64,000 nucleotides of DNA, from assembly GCA_963556145.1 (NCBI GenBank), contig OY744461.1:1364001-1428000 (forward strand). Reading direction: 5' to 3'. How positions within the stretch are numbered: position 1 is the first letter of the stretch; every line of letters starts with the position of its first letter. The DNA comes from Hygrocybe punicea (lineage: Eukaryota; Basidiomycota; Agaricomycetes; Agaricales; Hygrophoraceae). Below the pieces are notes generated by a model that was not told the DNA's origin, did not search any database, and worked only from the letters and a program-made list of their open reading frames with translations. A program made the translations under genes and the position numbers. Positions 31,946 through 44,300 of the stretch are shown here, piece by piece.

Positions 31946-33770
31946 TCGTGGATTAGGTTTTGCTGATGACTCAACTACTAGCGGCATTTTCTTTTTAACA
32001 GAAATCTTTTATAGATAGCTTGTGCACTATATAACCTCCATAAGGCTGTTAATATATGTTCAACTTCATTCTCTCACCACAATTTGTGGTCAACAAGTCT
32101 GCAACTCAGGCTGTATGACTCTCCTGGTACCCCTAAATTTTCAAGGCAAGCTAAAAGCTGTTACAGCGGATTTCAAAAACCTCGTCAGTATGCAAAAAAA
32201 CAAAAGAAATTGGCAGGCAATCCGGCCATTGCTGTTGTTCATTTCCTCATGCTCCCAATTGTTGACCCTCCTCCTGCTCACCAGGCTATGACTCCCACAG
32301 CTAATTCTACTGTAAATATTCCTCGTACTACCCAGAACACCACTCCTGCATGCACAGAAGATACCCCTGTTTCTGTCTTTGAACTTCTTGTCACAATCAC
32401 CACTGCTCCCAAGTGCATTTGTCTCAGTGATAACAAGACAAAAACTGGCAAACCAGAGGTCATAAATTGTGGGCCAGTCAATGTCAGTGACTCCATTGAA
32501 TGGGATCTGTTTTTAGAAATTGTTGTGGATCTACTCAAAGTCTCACCAGCAAGCCATCCTGTCAACACATTTGAATGGCACTGGCTCAAGCCTACCAGCA
32601 GTCCATGGCTGCCCCTCCAAAATATCACCAGGTTTACATCCATGATCAAAAAGTCAAAGGCAAATGCCTATGTCATCTTGCAGACACAGGCTCCAGTGCT
32701 AGATCACATAGCATCTGTATTACCGTAAAATCCCAGCATGACAGCAGTGGCTACTGCAGCTGATGAATATGGATCTGATCTTAAAGAAGGTGGTACCCCA
32801 AAGCACATACATATCCATACTAAAGGACATGAACACATGAACTAATTTTACCACAGCGATGGCTCGACAATGCTCGTGAGGAGATTGTCTGCAACCTCCA
32901 AGAGAATTACCCTCCTGGTCTCTGCAACCTTCACCCTGACCTTTCTTGTTTCCACCATCATGCCTTGGATCTCCCCTTCCATCTTGAATATCCTTGACTT
33001 CTTGTTTGGGCACCAGCCATTAAAGCCAACACAGCTACATATGAAAAGGTCCCAATTGCTTCTCTGATGTTTAAGGCTTCACTTGCCCTCAAAAGAGCCT
33101 CCAAGAAAGTGCTTGAGGCAAAAACTGACACTGCTGCAGCAGCTTCTGTGGCTGCACCTGAAGCTGAAGTCACACAGGCTCAAGTTGCCACCCAACCACC
33201 CACTCATACCTTCACACAATTCCCCCAAATGCAATATCCAGCATATGCTGTGATGCCACCAGTCATGGGCATAGTATGCCATGCCCAATATGACATATTG
33301 CAATCCCTTCATGCCATGGCCAGCTACTCTACCTGCTCCACCACCTGACACCATGAAGACACCACCTTGCTGTACCTCCAACAATCTTTTCTCATCACCC
33401 ATTGCTCCATCCTACAGCATTGCAGAGTTCTGCCAGCTCTATAACCTTGGAGTTAAGTCAGAAGTTGGGTTGGAACAGCTGGGCTTGATTACAGGAGATG
33501 ATCTCAAATGTGTCACAGAGGTCAGTGTACCAAAGTTGGATTCAAGTATTTGGCATGGCAGAGGGTTCTCCAGGCTTACAAGAAGAGCAACCATGAAGAC
33601 TGACCCTAAGTGTACTGGCTGCTCAACATTTTCTTACCACTCCTTTTTTCACTGCACTTGTCACTCCGTTATCTTACTGTCCTTTTTCTTACCACTCCTT
33701 TTCTCACCACACTTGTCACTCCTTTTCATTTTTCTCATAGCATAGTTTTTTTATGTCATAGTGTAATGAT
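31946..33770 (+). pseudogene. Degenerate multicopy Agaricomycete gene
   Basis: Coding-like pieces in several frames: SPGTPKFSRQAKSC and PVSVFELLVTI, then WHWLKPTSSPWLPLQNITRF (to 32728), then an Ala-rich part (ALKRASKKVLEAK), and YSIAEFCQLYNLGVKSEVGL with GLITGDDLKCVTE near 33420-33520. The order suggests one decayed gene of unknown function with stops and frameshifts. It starts directly at the right LTR border, so its 5' part may have been removed there. Confidence 0.45.
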
Positions 33771-33940
33771 CAATACATCAGACATCATTTATTTGTGACA
33801 TACAGAAAGGTTACAAGGTTAGCAGAGTGTACATAAGAGACAAAAGTGATCAGATAATATAGCCTGAGTGCAAGAACCATTCTCTCATCTTCTTGGGTGT
33901 AACAGAAGCCACTGATTCCAGCAATGCAATCTCAAGGTGT

Positions 33941-34195
33941 TCACTTTCCTGAACTCATTGCAAGTGCCTTCAGATCCATTGTTTTATTGTGAAAATGATC
34001 AGTAACAATCATAAACAAGAATGCTGACTTACCACAACCGAAACTCTCCTCAATGGGATTAAAATCTGGTGAATAAGGTGACAAAAAATTGAGGATGCAG
34101 CCATAGCCCTGGACAATCTCGTGAAGGGCATTCATCTTGTGAATCGCACAGTTATTGAGCACCAGGATGCTCTTGTTTTGTAGATAAGGATTCAT
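33941..34195 (-). pseudogene. Tc1/mariner-like transposase fragment (DDE_3)
   Basis: The 84-codon fragment contains SILVLNNCAIHKMNALHEIV and LNFLSPYSPDFNPIEESFG, the second and third acidic blocks of a Tc1/mariner DDE transposase. The middle catalytic Asp is Asn here (LNNC, codon at 34154-34156) while the last Glu (PIEESF) is present. N-terminal domains are missing. Confidence 0.8.
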
Positions 34196-34199
34196 TTTT

Positions 34200-35157
34200 G
34201 GTAATTATTATGTATGAAGTTGGATATTAAGGATATACTAAGTTATAAACAATAAATTCCATGAATTCTTCCCCATCAATTGAGTCAGGAGATGCATTGC
34301 GCCTCATATAGTTGTTGTGGCTACAGCTAGAAGCCAGCTACTAGCCATAGTGAAGCCACCAAATTGGCTCAGCTTGTGACTAGCTCAGCTAGGCTACAAC
34401 CCAGCTATGGTTACAGCTACACTATTTCCTGTAGCCATTAGCCACGGCCATTCAGCCAGCTAGCTGGTACTATATCCAGTTCATGTATTTACTCCCAACT
34501 TAAATGATATATCTACATTGTATGGCCATTTTGTGCAAAATAATTTTGCAACTGAGTTTGAAACTGGTGCCAGCTGAGATTGACTGGCTTCAAATATACT
34601 GCCAGCCTACTTCCCTACAACACTGGCGATGATAACAATGAACAACACAACCCACCACCACCATTTCCCACTATCTCTCATGTGTCCCACAAGAACCACA
34701 GAAATCAGACCAGTGAAAAGCACCACAACACGTGACCAACCACCATGTCACCACCACTCACATGGCAACAACCACAATGAATAAGCACCAACAACAGCAA
34801 TGACAATGATGGAGAGCAAGGCTGGGAGGGTGGTGCACCCACCAAATGGCCCAGGTATGTACCCAAAACACTAACCCATCAACATCCACTAATCACCCAG
34901 ATCATGACCATGATCATGTCAACATGAACCCACTGGCTGATGGTGGGCAACAATGAGGGGGATGAGGAGGATGGATGGGGTGAGAACAGCAGGGAGCAGG
35001 GAGTCTCTGCCCTCTCCCTGCTGCCAGCTATCACACCTCGCAAATGTGCACGGATGGTACAAATTGACATGCAGAGATGTTTGCAAGGTATCTGGCAAGG
35101 AAATGCCCAAGACTTGTGCATCATACATGACTCTCTGGTCAACATGCCTCCAGCAAA
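34200..35157. repeat. Non-coding repeat DNA
   Basis: No gene supported. 34310-34500 is rich in AGCTAG, GCTACA and TAGCC self-complementary motifs. 34620-34810 is CAACAA/CACCAC-rich and leads to GGGTGGTGCACCCACC at 34829-34844, followed by GGCCCAGGTATGT, a module also found near 40525, 59013 and 62770. Confidence 0.5.
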
Positions 35158-35375
35158 TAATGATTACAGTGATTAGCTGTGTCAGGAATAGAGCCATTAT
35201 GTAATGGTTTGTTGTGGGATGAAGTAAACAATATGTCAAGGCAAGGGAAAAGACAATGGCAATGATGTCCATTGGCAAGGAGACCATTTGAGTACAGCAA
35301 GGTGACATGGGGATGTGTCCATGGTTGGTCTGGATTGTTCTAGAAGAAAGGGTAAAAAGAAAACAAGAACAAGAA
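35158..35375 (-). repeat. Repeat X, copy that received Helitron 2
   Basis: The complement matches 38836-39055 over about 215 bp, including CCATGGACACATCCCCA, TTGCCAATGGACATCAT and a short ORF start reading MALFLTQLITVIII. The match stops exactly at the Helitron end at 35376. Confidence 0.65.
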
Positions 35376-35750
35376 CTAGTGGGGTGTGGGCCATTACGTT
35401 GCATGACAGGTTACTTGTCCCTTTTTAGCAATGAGAATATAAGTATATATATATCACACAGCATTAATACCATCCTATGATAATCAATATTTGCAAAGTT
35501 ATTGATGTTTCTTTCATTATTACATACTGATCATATTCAGATACCATGCTGAAACCATACTCCACTGATATACATTTCATAATTGATTATGTCCTGTTCC
35601 TATCAATTTGTCATAAGATTCATAACCCAATATCTGATCCCAAATTGCCATCCGTCATATCAAGTTTGTGGTGTTCATGTTGTCATCTATATAACTACTT
35701 CACTAATTTATCATTAGTCATAGTTACTCTGTAATTTACATATTCAAGTT
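35376..35750 (-). mobile_element. Helitron 2, decayed 3' end
   Basis: On the minus strand it ends ...GGCCCACACCCCACTAG then T, matching the Helitron 1 terminus, with a hairpin TCAT...ATGG just inside. Further inside, the complement follows Helitron 1 in order (GTGGAGTATGGTTTCA, GCAAATATTG, TAATGCTGT), which in Helitron 1 codes for the end of the protease domain. The reading frame is broken. Confidence 0.75.
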
Positions 35751-36100
35751 GAAGTGTAGTAATTATATTTAGAAAATCTAAGTATCTGAATTATTGCCTC
35801 AGGTCAAGAACAACCTCCTGTGAGTACTGTAGAAATAATCCCTCAGACAATGATACCAACTGCAATTCTATTTGAACAATGTTGATAAGATCACTGGTTT
35901 TGATGATTACCAGAATCAACAATATGCCTGGTTCATCTTGTGCTTTGGATTACATCAAGTTGGGAAATAGGTAAGACAATTTCCTTGTCAAACAGTTTTA
36001 TGAGTGTCTAACATCTGAACCAATTACAGCACATATAGTAATGATAGGTGTCGCTTGCACACATCAACTGCATGGATCAGACTGTGTCTGTTGCACTGCA
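35751..36100. other. AT-rich, no gene seen
   Basis: No supported feature; it may contain further decayed Helitron 2 sequence. Confidence 0.3.
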
Positions 36101-36855
36101 AGGCCTCATATTGAACCTGGGACACTGGCCCAATTATGTGCTAAACACTGTTCAGCCTGTTTGACAAGGATTGACCACATATTAAGTATGATGTTTGACC
36201 TGTTCAACAAGTATTCAAACATATGTATTACTAACAATTCAAATGCACATAGTAAAACATAGCTACAGCAGAGACAAGTCCAATATACTGTACATACTAA
36301 TGTTTCTACAATGGCAATGCCCCAGATGAAAGCTGGGACACTTGCCGAACAGTGTGTCGAATACTGTTCAGCCTGTTTGACAAGTGTTCAACTTGTGCAT
36401 TATTAATAACTCCAAGATGCATAGCAAATATATGTAGCTGTAGACCAGCCTTTCATATATGGTTCATCCAATATCTATTGCACTGGCAATTCCTCAGAAT
36501 ACAACTGGGACAGTCATTGAACTTGTCACTGAATAATGTCCAGCCCATTCAAATCACCTATATTTAATAATGTGTTCGATTATTATAATAAAGCTGTCAA
36601 GCATTTGCAGGTTTCAATGGCAATACCAACATGTCATGACACTACCCATTCTGACATTGGCACCCATGATCCAGCTGCCTTATTGTTCCTGCTAATTGGG
36701 ACAACAAATTCTCACAGTTACAAAGTCAGCAGTTACAAGTCACACAGCTTCATAATTATTCCCAGGGCTTCAAAATTGTTCCCATGGCTTGGCAAATTGA
36801 AGTGTGACCCTGAGTTGGAAAACCCACCATATAGAACAATTTCCTTATAGGGACT
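36101..36855 (+). repeat. Repeat family Z, copy 1
   Basis: Matches 56400-57302 in order: decayed CTTGYCGAACA palindromes (36135-36172, 36339-36385), AAAGCTGGGACACTTG, GCTGCCTTATTG, CCCAGGGCTTCAAAATTG, GAGTGTGACCCTGAGTTG-type and TTATAGGGACTC. It is directly followed by hAT transposase sequence, so it is probably the left part of that element. Confidence 0.6.
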
Positions 36856-38780
36856 CAATCTGTGGAGAAGATATCATTCACCACTAACCAGTGGAGTGAT
36901 CTGAATCAAACACTGTTTATGGCTGTTACGGTGCATTGGGTTCAAGCACAGACTGAGGAAACCAGAAATGGTTCCCAACATATTCTTAGATTATGTGCAG
37001 ATCTTGTGTGTTTCCACTATGTGCTGGGTAGTGCTGCTAAAGTTCAGTTCAGAACTGATCCGAACTCAGTTCAAACCCTGAACTGAACCACTTAAAGAGT
37101 TTAGTTCAGTCAAATTCATGTCTAAACTCAACCAATTGCCTTATATAGTAAGAGTTCAGGGTTCATAGCCTAGGCTGAACTAAACTAAACTGAATTTTGC
37201 AGTTCAGTTCAGGGTTCACAAAAAAAAGGGTCTGAACTGGACTGAACTGAATTTTGGTAGTGCTAGTGCTGGGAAGACATGATGGTGAGCATCTTGCACA
37301 CATGTTCCTTCATGTCACTGACTGTCTCAAGATTACTGAGAAGATGTGTGTTGTTTGTTTTAATTATTCCAATTATGAATATATTCCAGATTGGGTGGGT
37401 AACACTTGACAATGCATCAAATAATGATATGTTAATGGTAACTCTGGAGCGTGAACTCTGCTCTTGCAAGATTCCATTTGACAAAACAAAATGAAGAGTT
37501 AGGTATGTAACATTCTAGGATTGTAACTAGTACTTATTGTGTTGGATTCTAGATGTTTTTCACATATTGTCAATCTTGCCTGCCAAGCAGTTTTATGGGC
37601 CATTACCAATGTAGATTATGCAAAAGAAGATGCTGATGATTATGTTCCTTCAATTGAAGCAAAAGTTTCAACTTACTGAGCTTGACTGGAATTCCCTTCA
37701 AGCATTCCAAATCATTCTCCAGGTTGGTGTCTCAACAAATGGATTGTTATACACTATTCAAGTGTGAGGGTTAGGTTCCACACACTTTCCAGCAAATTTT
37801 ATCACATGAAAAGATGCCAACCTAGTGTTATGCTATACCAGCATTCAAAGTGATGATTGATGTTTGGAAAGCACATCAAGATGAATATCCAGAGACAGCC
37901 AAAATTGTTCAAGCTGGCCTTGACAAGCTTGAGTCTTATAGTCAACAAACTGACTTAGTCCCAGCTCATACCCTGCCAATGTGTTTGTCTCCTTTTGTCA
38001 TTCTCTTCCTCCATCCATTAATTTTTTTTCCCCCCAGTTCTTGACCCTTCCATTGAGTTGTCTATGGTTTGAAGAGCATATGCCAGAGCAAGTACAGTGG
38101 GCCCAAGAGATTTTTATTGATGCCATATGTTCCTACACAGGGTGCACAGTAGCATACTATGTAATGAAGTATGTTAAATGTATTGGAAAAGTATACTAAA
38201 TATTGTTATCGTATTATTGCACACAGTATTCAAAGAGTATTCAAAATGATGATTCAATATTTTGAAACAAAGTACCTTACCAGTATTGAAGGGAAATTTT
38301 ATAGTACTGTTTCAATAATTTCAATAAATGTCTTGTTATTGAAGCAGTACTCTAAAACTGTCATTTAATACTGGTAATGTACTTTGTTTCAAAATATTGA
38401 ATAATACTCTTTGAATACTGTGTGCAATAATATGATAACAATATTCAGTATACTTTTCCAATACATTTAACATACTTCATTACATAGTATGCTACTGTGC
38501 ACCCTGTGCTATGGTATTTATTTCACTTATTCTCATTGATTTATCCCAGCTTCATCCATATCATGCTGCTGCTGCTGCTACTTCAGTGGGAAGAACTGAT
38601 ACACCTGCAGTAGGAAACATAGCACCTTCTCAGCCAACAGCAAGAGATATTCTAAGACTCAATTGTCATCCACCTTGTCCAACATCACAGCAATCAGCTG
38701 AAATTGAAGGTTGTTACATTTTTCAACTCCGCAACTCTGGTTCCCACTCTGGTACCCACTATGACAGTTCTGCTTTACCA
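36856..38780 (+). pseudogene. hAT transposase remnant
   Basis: Pieces in several frames read EKISFTTNQWSDLNQTLFMA, then VTVHWVQAQTEETRNG, GWVTLDNASNNDMLMV (with the hAT-type Asp), MIDVWKAHQDEYPETA, IVQAGLDKLESY and WFEEHMPEQVQWAQEIFID, then after the foldback at 38136-38508 a Pro/Ala-rich tail. The order matches hAT transposases of fungi. It is broken by stops, frameshifts and the inserted foldback. Confidence 0.75.
38136..38508. mobile_element. CACTA-like foldback MITE, 373 bp
   Basis: The ends are CACAGGGTGCACAGTAGCAT and its perfect complement. The arms are near-perfect over about 170 bp. A 3-bp duplication CTA flanks it (38133-38135, 38509-38511). CAC ends plus a 3-bp duplication fit the CACTA/CMC group. 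It splits the hAT transposase remnant. Confidence 0.82.
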
Positions 38781-40320
38781 CACCTTCCTTTTTCATTTCC
38801 CTTTGCCTTTGTCTTCTTTTGGACATTGTTGTTTATTCTTGTTCTTGTTTTCTTTTCATCCTTTCTTCTAGAACAATCCAGACTGACCATGGACACATCC
38901 CCACGTGACCTTGCTGTACCTGAACAGTTTCCTTGCCAATGGACATCATCGCCATTGTCTTTTTCCTTATCTTGACATATTGTTGACTTCATCCCACGAC
39001 AAACTGATTCACAATGGCTGTACTCCCAACACAGCTAATTACCGTAATCATCATTGGCAGCATTGCCATTACTTTCCTTATCAGTTTTTATCTTGTTATG
39101 ATCTATCTTTGGCATCAGCACCGAAACTCTTCTGCCATTGATACTTTCAACTTCCACCTCAACAATATCTCACCACATGATTGACAATTGCCATACCTGG
39201 ATATATGATTTCCACTTTCGTATTCCATGCCTACTATTATCCTGATGATCTGACAACATTCCTCACCTGCTTGTACACTCTGAACAATCCTCAATCACAA
39301 GACATTTCACTGGTCCTTCCAATCTGATCATCACTGAAGCACATTATTTTGGACTTTGACCACAGACCATATGACTTCCCAAACAGTGAACCAACCCCTA
39401 TTGTGTATTGTTCACACAACATCCCTTCAATGCAGTACCTGACATCTTATTCCCACAGCTTGTCACTCATGCCATGACTTGAAACCTGGACCCACATTCA
39501 TTTATCCTTCTTCATCTGTAACCTTGATACCTCCCACACTCGTTTACCACGATACCCTTTCTTGGAAGAATACCGACATCAGGTGGACCTCATTGTTCCA
39601 TACACAGGACAAGACATCACCCTCAATATGTCATCAACACAGACATCACCGGCACAGCTTATGCTGTTCACATGTCTGACATTGACTATCCCACTGTCCT
39701 AGTTGGTTTTCTCCTAACACATTCCTTTGTTTTCTTTTATACCGACCTTGTCGCTATATCCACGCTACTCCAAGACACTCCCTTCACCAATCCCACACTG
39801 GACAATACCTCTCTTCAACCCAACCATGCAATGCACTTGCCAGACTGTGCACTTGCCTGTTACAGCAAGTATAGACCCCGAATTGGCAATTCTGCATGTC
39901 ACATGATCCAATAACAAATCATCTGAGTCATCCAGACCTCTTTTATCCTCAATGACACCCAGGCCTCCAGTTGGATCATGAGAACATTGACATGAGGACA
40001 CCTCATGTGTGTCTCATGGTGAACACATGGTGTAGTTGGACATGTTCAAGTTGTAGCTTCATGGTTGTGTTCCCATTTACCTCCCCTCAAGACCGGTCAC
40101 TTCTACTGTTCTTGTTGTTGGTTTGGACTTTTTCTTCTTTCTTTTCCTTAAGTTTAGTCTGGTTCTTGGGGCAGACTCATCTTGTTTTGGTGAAGCCACT
40201 CAAGAGAGCTCAAACTCATAGTGAAAGGGGGAAAGGATTCTTTATTTGTCTTTATTTACTACAGTCTTTAAATACTGAAGTAAATAAGAAAAGAAAGAAA
40301 TTATAAATAAACTAAATTGG
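38781..40320 (+). repeat. Repeat X, longer copy
   Basis: From about 38836 the sequence matches the short copy at 35158-35375. An ORF from 39014 starts MAVLPTQLITVIIIGSIAI with a hydrophobic, membrane-like segment. Downstream (39180-40000) it is CACA/ACCT-rich with no recognised domain. Probably a decayed transposon of unknown class. Confidence 0.4.
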
Positions 40321-40640
40321 GTCTCAGCAGTGATACAGGTGTATCACCAGTCACGGTTAACCACAGTTAACCCAAATATTGGTATGCAAACCAGATTGGA
40401 CCATTGGGACCATGATTAACTGTTCCAAAAAGGAAGTCTTGGCCAACTCAATATGCAATGACCAGAATGGCTGTCACAACAATGACAATGACAACCAACT
40501 AACCACTAGCAAGGCCTGAGAAGTGGTGCGCCTACTCTCTGGCCCAGGTACATCCCCCCTCCCACTATTCTTCAGATATGATAAAGTTGACAACACAAAG
40601 ACAATGAAGATGGGAATGATAAGAATGCTGGCAAATAGGA
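40321..40640. other. Spacer with the GTGGTGCRCCYAC module
   Basis: A CAACAATGACAATGACAAC tract is followed by GTGGTGCGCCTACTCTC and GGCCCAGGTACAT (about 40524-40556). No gene. Confidence 0.4.
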
Positions 40641-40644
40641 GGAA

Positions 40645-41035
40645 AATGATGAAGATAGCAACTAGGAGGACAGTGACAAGGAGGACAATGACAATGAAGA
40701 TGACCACCTGCTCCACTGCCACAACAACAATGATGGTGACCTCCACACCAACTGGCAGCAGTAGGGCAGATGACTGAATATGATGAAGATGGCAACTAGG
40801 AGGATTGTGAGGAGGACAATGATGATGATTCTGCTACCACTGCCATGACAACGGTGAAAGCAACCTCCACCGCCAACTGGCAGCAGCAGGGCAATGGATG
40901 ATAGAAAATGATGAAGATCAAGACTAGGAGGATGGTGACAAGGATGATGATGATGCTACCACCACCATGATGATGGCAATGGCAACATCCACCACCAACC
41001 GGTAGCAGCAGGGCAACAACAATGACAGTGATGAC
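40645..41035. repeat. VNTR of about 128 bp, three copies
   Basis: Units start near 40651, 40784 and 40910 with GATGAAGATAGCAACTAGGAG-like sequence and end CCAACTGGCAGCAGTAGGGC-like. Copies are diverged and vary in length. ORFs on both strands are artefacts. Confidence 0.7.
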
Positions 41036-41127
41036 AGCCATGGAACAGGGGCAACAGTGGCAATGGTAGAATGAGGCACAATGACAACAACAACAACAAT
41101 GGAATGGGAATGCAAATGATGCCCATC

Positions 41128-41395
41128 CTACCTCCACACCTCATGAACCTGACTGCAACATCAGTTGATGTTCTATACTAGGTTTATGAAGTTAGATTGA
41201 GAAAGGGCAGGTACATCAAAAGTGATGAATACCCACCACCCAGTACCAACTGCCCATGAATGGGGGTGCCACTGATAGCACCCATCCTACCTCCACACCT
41301 CACAAACCCCATCATGATGTCTGAGCTGGGTTTGTGAGGTTATATTGAGATAAGGGGGCCTGTCAAAAGTGACAAATACCCACTACCAGCATTGT
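41128..41395. repeat. Tandem duplication of about 153 bp
   Basis: CCCATCCTACCTCCACACCTCA occurs at 41128 and 41281, followed in both copies by TTTRTGARGTTA and TCAAAAGTGA...ATACCCAC. The second copy runs into the Helitron Rep frame and supplies its last codons. Confidence 0.75.
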
Positions 41396-44300
41396 GCATG
41401 TCATCCAGTTTATCAAGACCGTTTGAGGTCACCCATGAATACCTTATATCTGCAGTATTATTCTTCTGATGTTTAGCAAAGAAATCATCTCTTGCATCCA
41501 AACACTCATACCGCAGACCAAAGTATTTCATGATCTCCAGCTCTCTTTTAGAAAACTCATGGTCTATAAAAGCATTATCCCATGTTTGTAATTTACATTT
41601 GAGTTCTTTGCCACTTCTCCATGGCTTGAAAAACGTTAACATTGTACAACAATAATATTCTCGATCACCACGGTCAGCCCTTGGCAAAGTGTTTGGAATA
41701 AAATTAGGAACTATGAAAGGATCATTCCCTTTCATTTTAGCATGGTGGGTAAGATATTGTGGATGATTGGAATGTAAAGTATAATCATTTTCAATTTTTG
41801 TCAATTTATTAAGATCAACTTCATTTGTTTTATCAGCTATTTCTGAACCTGCATTTTTATTCAAACCATCAGGTTTTGGAATTTCATCTATCTCCATGAG
41901 TATATCATTATCAACGACATCAGACAAGTTGTCATCACTGGAATAGTCAACATTAGTAGGTTCAGTGCAAGAGTCAGACAAATCATCACAGCCTAGATTG
42001 TCAAAAATTTGGTTTTGCACTGGTTCTCTTCTGGCCCTTTTGGTCTTTGTTTTGGTGCGTCTTTTCTTTGGTTCCATAGTGGCAAGACGTATCCAGTCAT
42101 ACAGTGATACATTATCATACAAGGCTGGTCTGAACATATAATTATTTACTTTGGAAAGTCCAATGTATGCGCCATTATTCTTACCAATAACAACCTTTTG
42201 TGCATTATCTTGGTCTTCACATATATTGGGAATTTCTTCATCAGACCATGCACTGATAACCTCTTTAACATAAGATCTCCAAAAGAATGGCACAAATTTA
42301 TGACTGGTGTAGTGATCAGGATTTCCAAGCACATATAATGAAGCCATTGGAGCACCAATTTCCATTTTGGAGGTGAGTGAATTGACTATTTGTGTAAACA
42401 GTTTTCTGACTTTGTCTTTTCTTTTCAGGTCGCCACCAATCATTTCGGAATTCTTATCAAAAATACTTTTTATCACTTCAAAAATGCTATAGGTCTTCAA
42501 GGAGAATTTTGTAATATAATCTGTTATGTATGCAACTATGGCCTTTATAGCAGTACCTGATAATAAGCTGGTCACATCAGAATTGCATCGTAGCATATAT
42601 GTAACTTCAGGTGTCACCGTGTTCATTCAAGGTTCACCATGCTTGAGGTTGAGAGCACCAGTGTTAGGTTCTACAAAAGTTTGTTGAAAGATATCACGGG
42701 GAAATCGTCGTTTACATTCACCTTTTGAATTAAGACAGTATGGCTTTTTTTTGCCGTCATGCCTGTTATGTACATTTAATCACAATAAAAGATCATCTAC
42801 AACATCTTGAAACCTTTGCCACCATGTTGATCTTTTGTCGTGATATTGACAATTCATGGAACAATTATATGATGGTGGATCTGGCATGACACATGTTGGT
42901 GGTTGATATTCAGGTTTCGACATTGTCTGTTCCATTTTCTGTGATACCTCATCTTGAGAACCTGTCATGAATTGTCCTACACACAAACTTTCCAAGTATT
43001 CCACTAATCTTTTCTGAAAGTCGGAATTTTCACCCATAATTTTGTCACATATTTCCTGAGGTGTAAGGCATCCCTTTATCCACAACAGCATATGAAGATG
43101 CAAATTAAGACATCCTTGTTCCTCTACCGTTGCATAATAATCTGATGTGTTTCCGTACAGGCCAGGATGAGATTCATTTATTCCTAATATATGTTTGATG
43201 AACATTTCAGTAGTAAAGTGAAAGAAGCGGGCTCCAGCAACTGGATTGTTTGCAATTAGTTTGTAACAATCCTGGGGTAGACGTAGTTTAGGATAAAACT
43301 TTTCTTTGTTGTCAGCATAATATAAGCATAGTGGGTGATTGATGTCTGCAGGTGCAAAAGTGATAAACCAAGTCGGAGCACCAATATAGGATATCAGAGA
43401 CCAAATCTCATGTCGCATGTATTTCTTGTTAGTAATTGAACCTTTGACCTGACCAGCTACGTGATCCAGATCAGAAATGAGTTTATAGCATGCTTTCTCT
43501 TCTGATGTATCCGGTTTGACTCTATCACCTCTAGATAATCTTTTAGAGAGGTCATCCAAAACAGCTGTATTGATATTCATCAGGCGATCTGCAATATCGT
43601 TGAAATTATGTTTATTAGTCAACAAATATCCTCCGGTTGTACTGTCCTTGATTTGTTCTTGATTGAATGCAATCAATGGAAAATAGGGATCAGTTTGAAA
43701 TCTTTTGTCATGGTACATCAGAAGATGCCTTTTGTGCATCATATCACTGATGCTTAAAACATCCTTGTCAATGCTGCTAATACCACCCAAGCCATATGGA
43801 AATAGGCAGGGGAACATCATAGGATATAACTGAGGATTATTAAAGAACGATTCTGGATTTCTAGCATGGCTTATGGCAAGAACACCACCATGGTCATCTA
43901 TCAAGTGCTTGGTTGCTCTAGCTATTAATGCCTTTGGACTTGTAATATCTAGATTTTCGCCAGTTACCCCACTAACAACAAAGGGACAAGGCCCATCTTC
44001 CACACCATCTTCCTCTTCATTGTCAAATGCACTAGTGGCTTCCGGTTCCTTATTTGTGTCTGCTGGTCGATATGCAACCACAACAGGAATTCCATGATCT
44101 GGATATTGTGCTAGATTTTCATAGGAGATATCTAAATCATAGTAATCCATGTGATTCAATTTCAGCCATTCTAAAGCTGCAGAAACTCGCATTCGGCGAA
44201 CCAATAAAGGTGTTCGCTCCATGTCTTCTGGAGTTGGTCTGGCAGGACCCGTGAAAATGAAGGCTAGCACTTCATCAAGTTCTTTAATTGTTGGAGGCAA

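Noticed and set aside
40474..41144. Several membrane-like poly-Val/Ile/Cys ORFs on the minus strand
   Set aside because: They are translations of the ATG/GAC-rich VNTR and appear in all frames.
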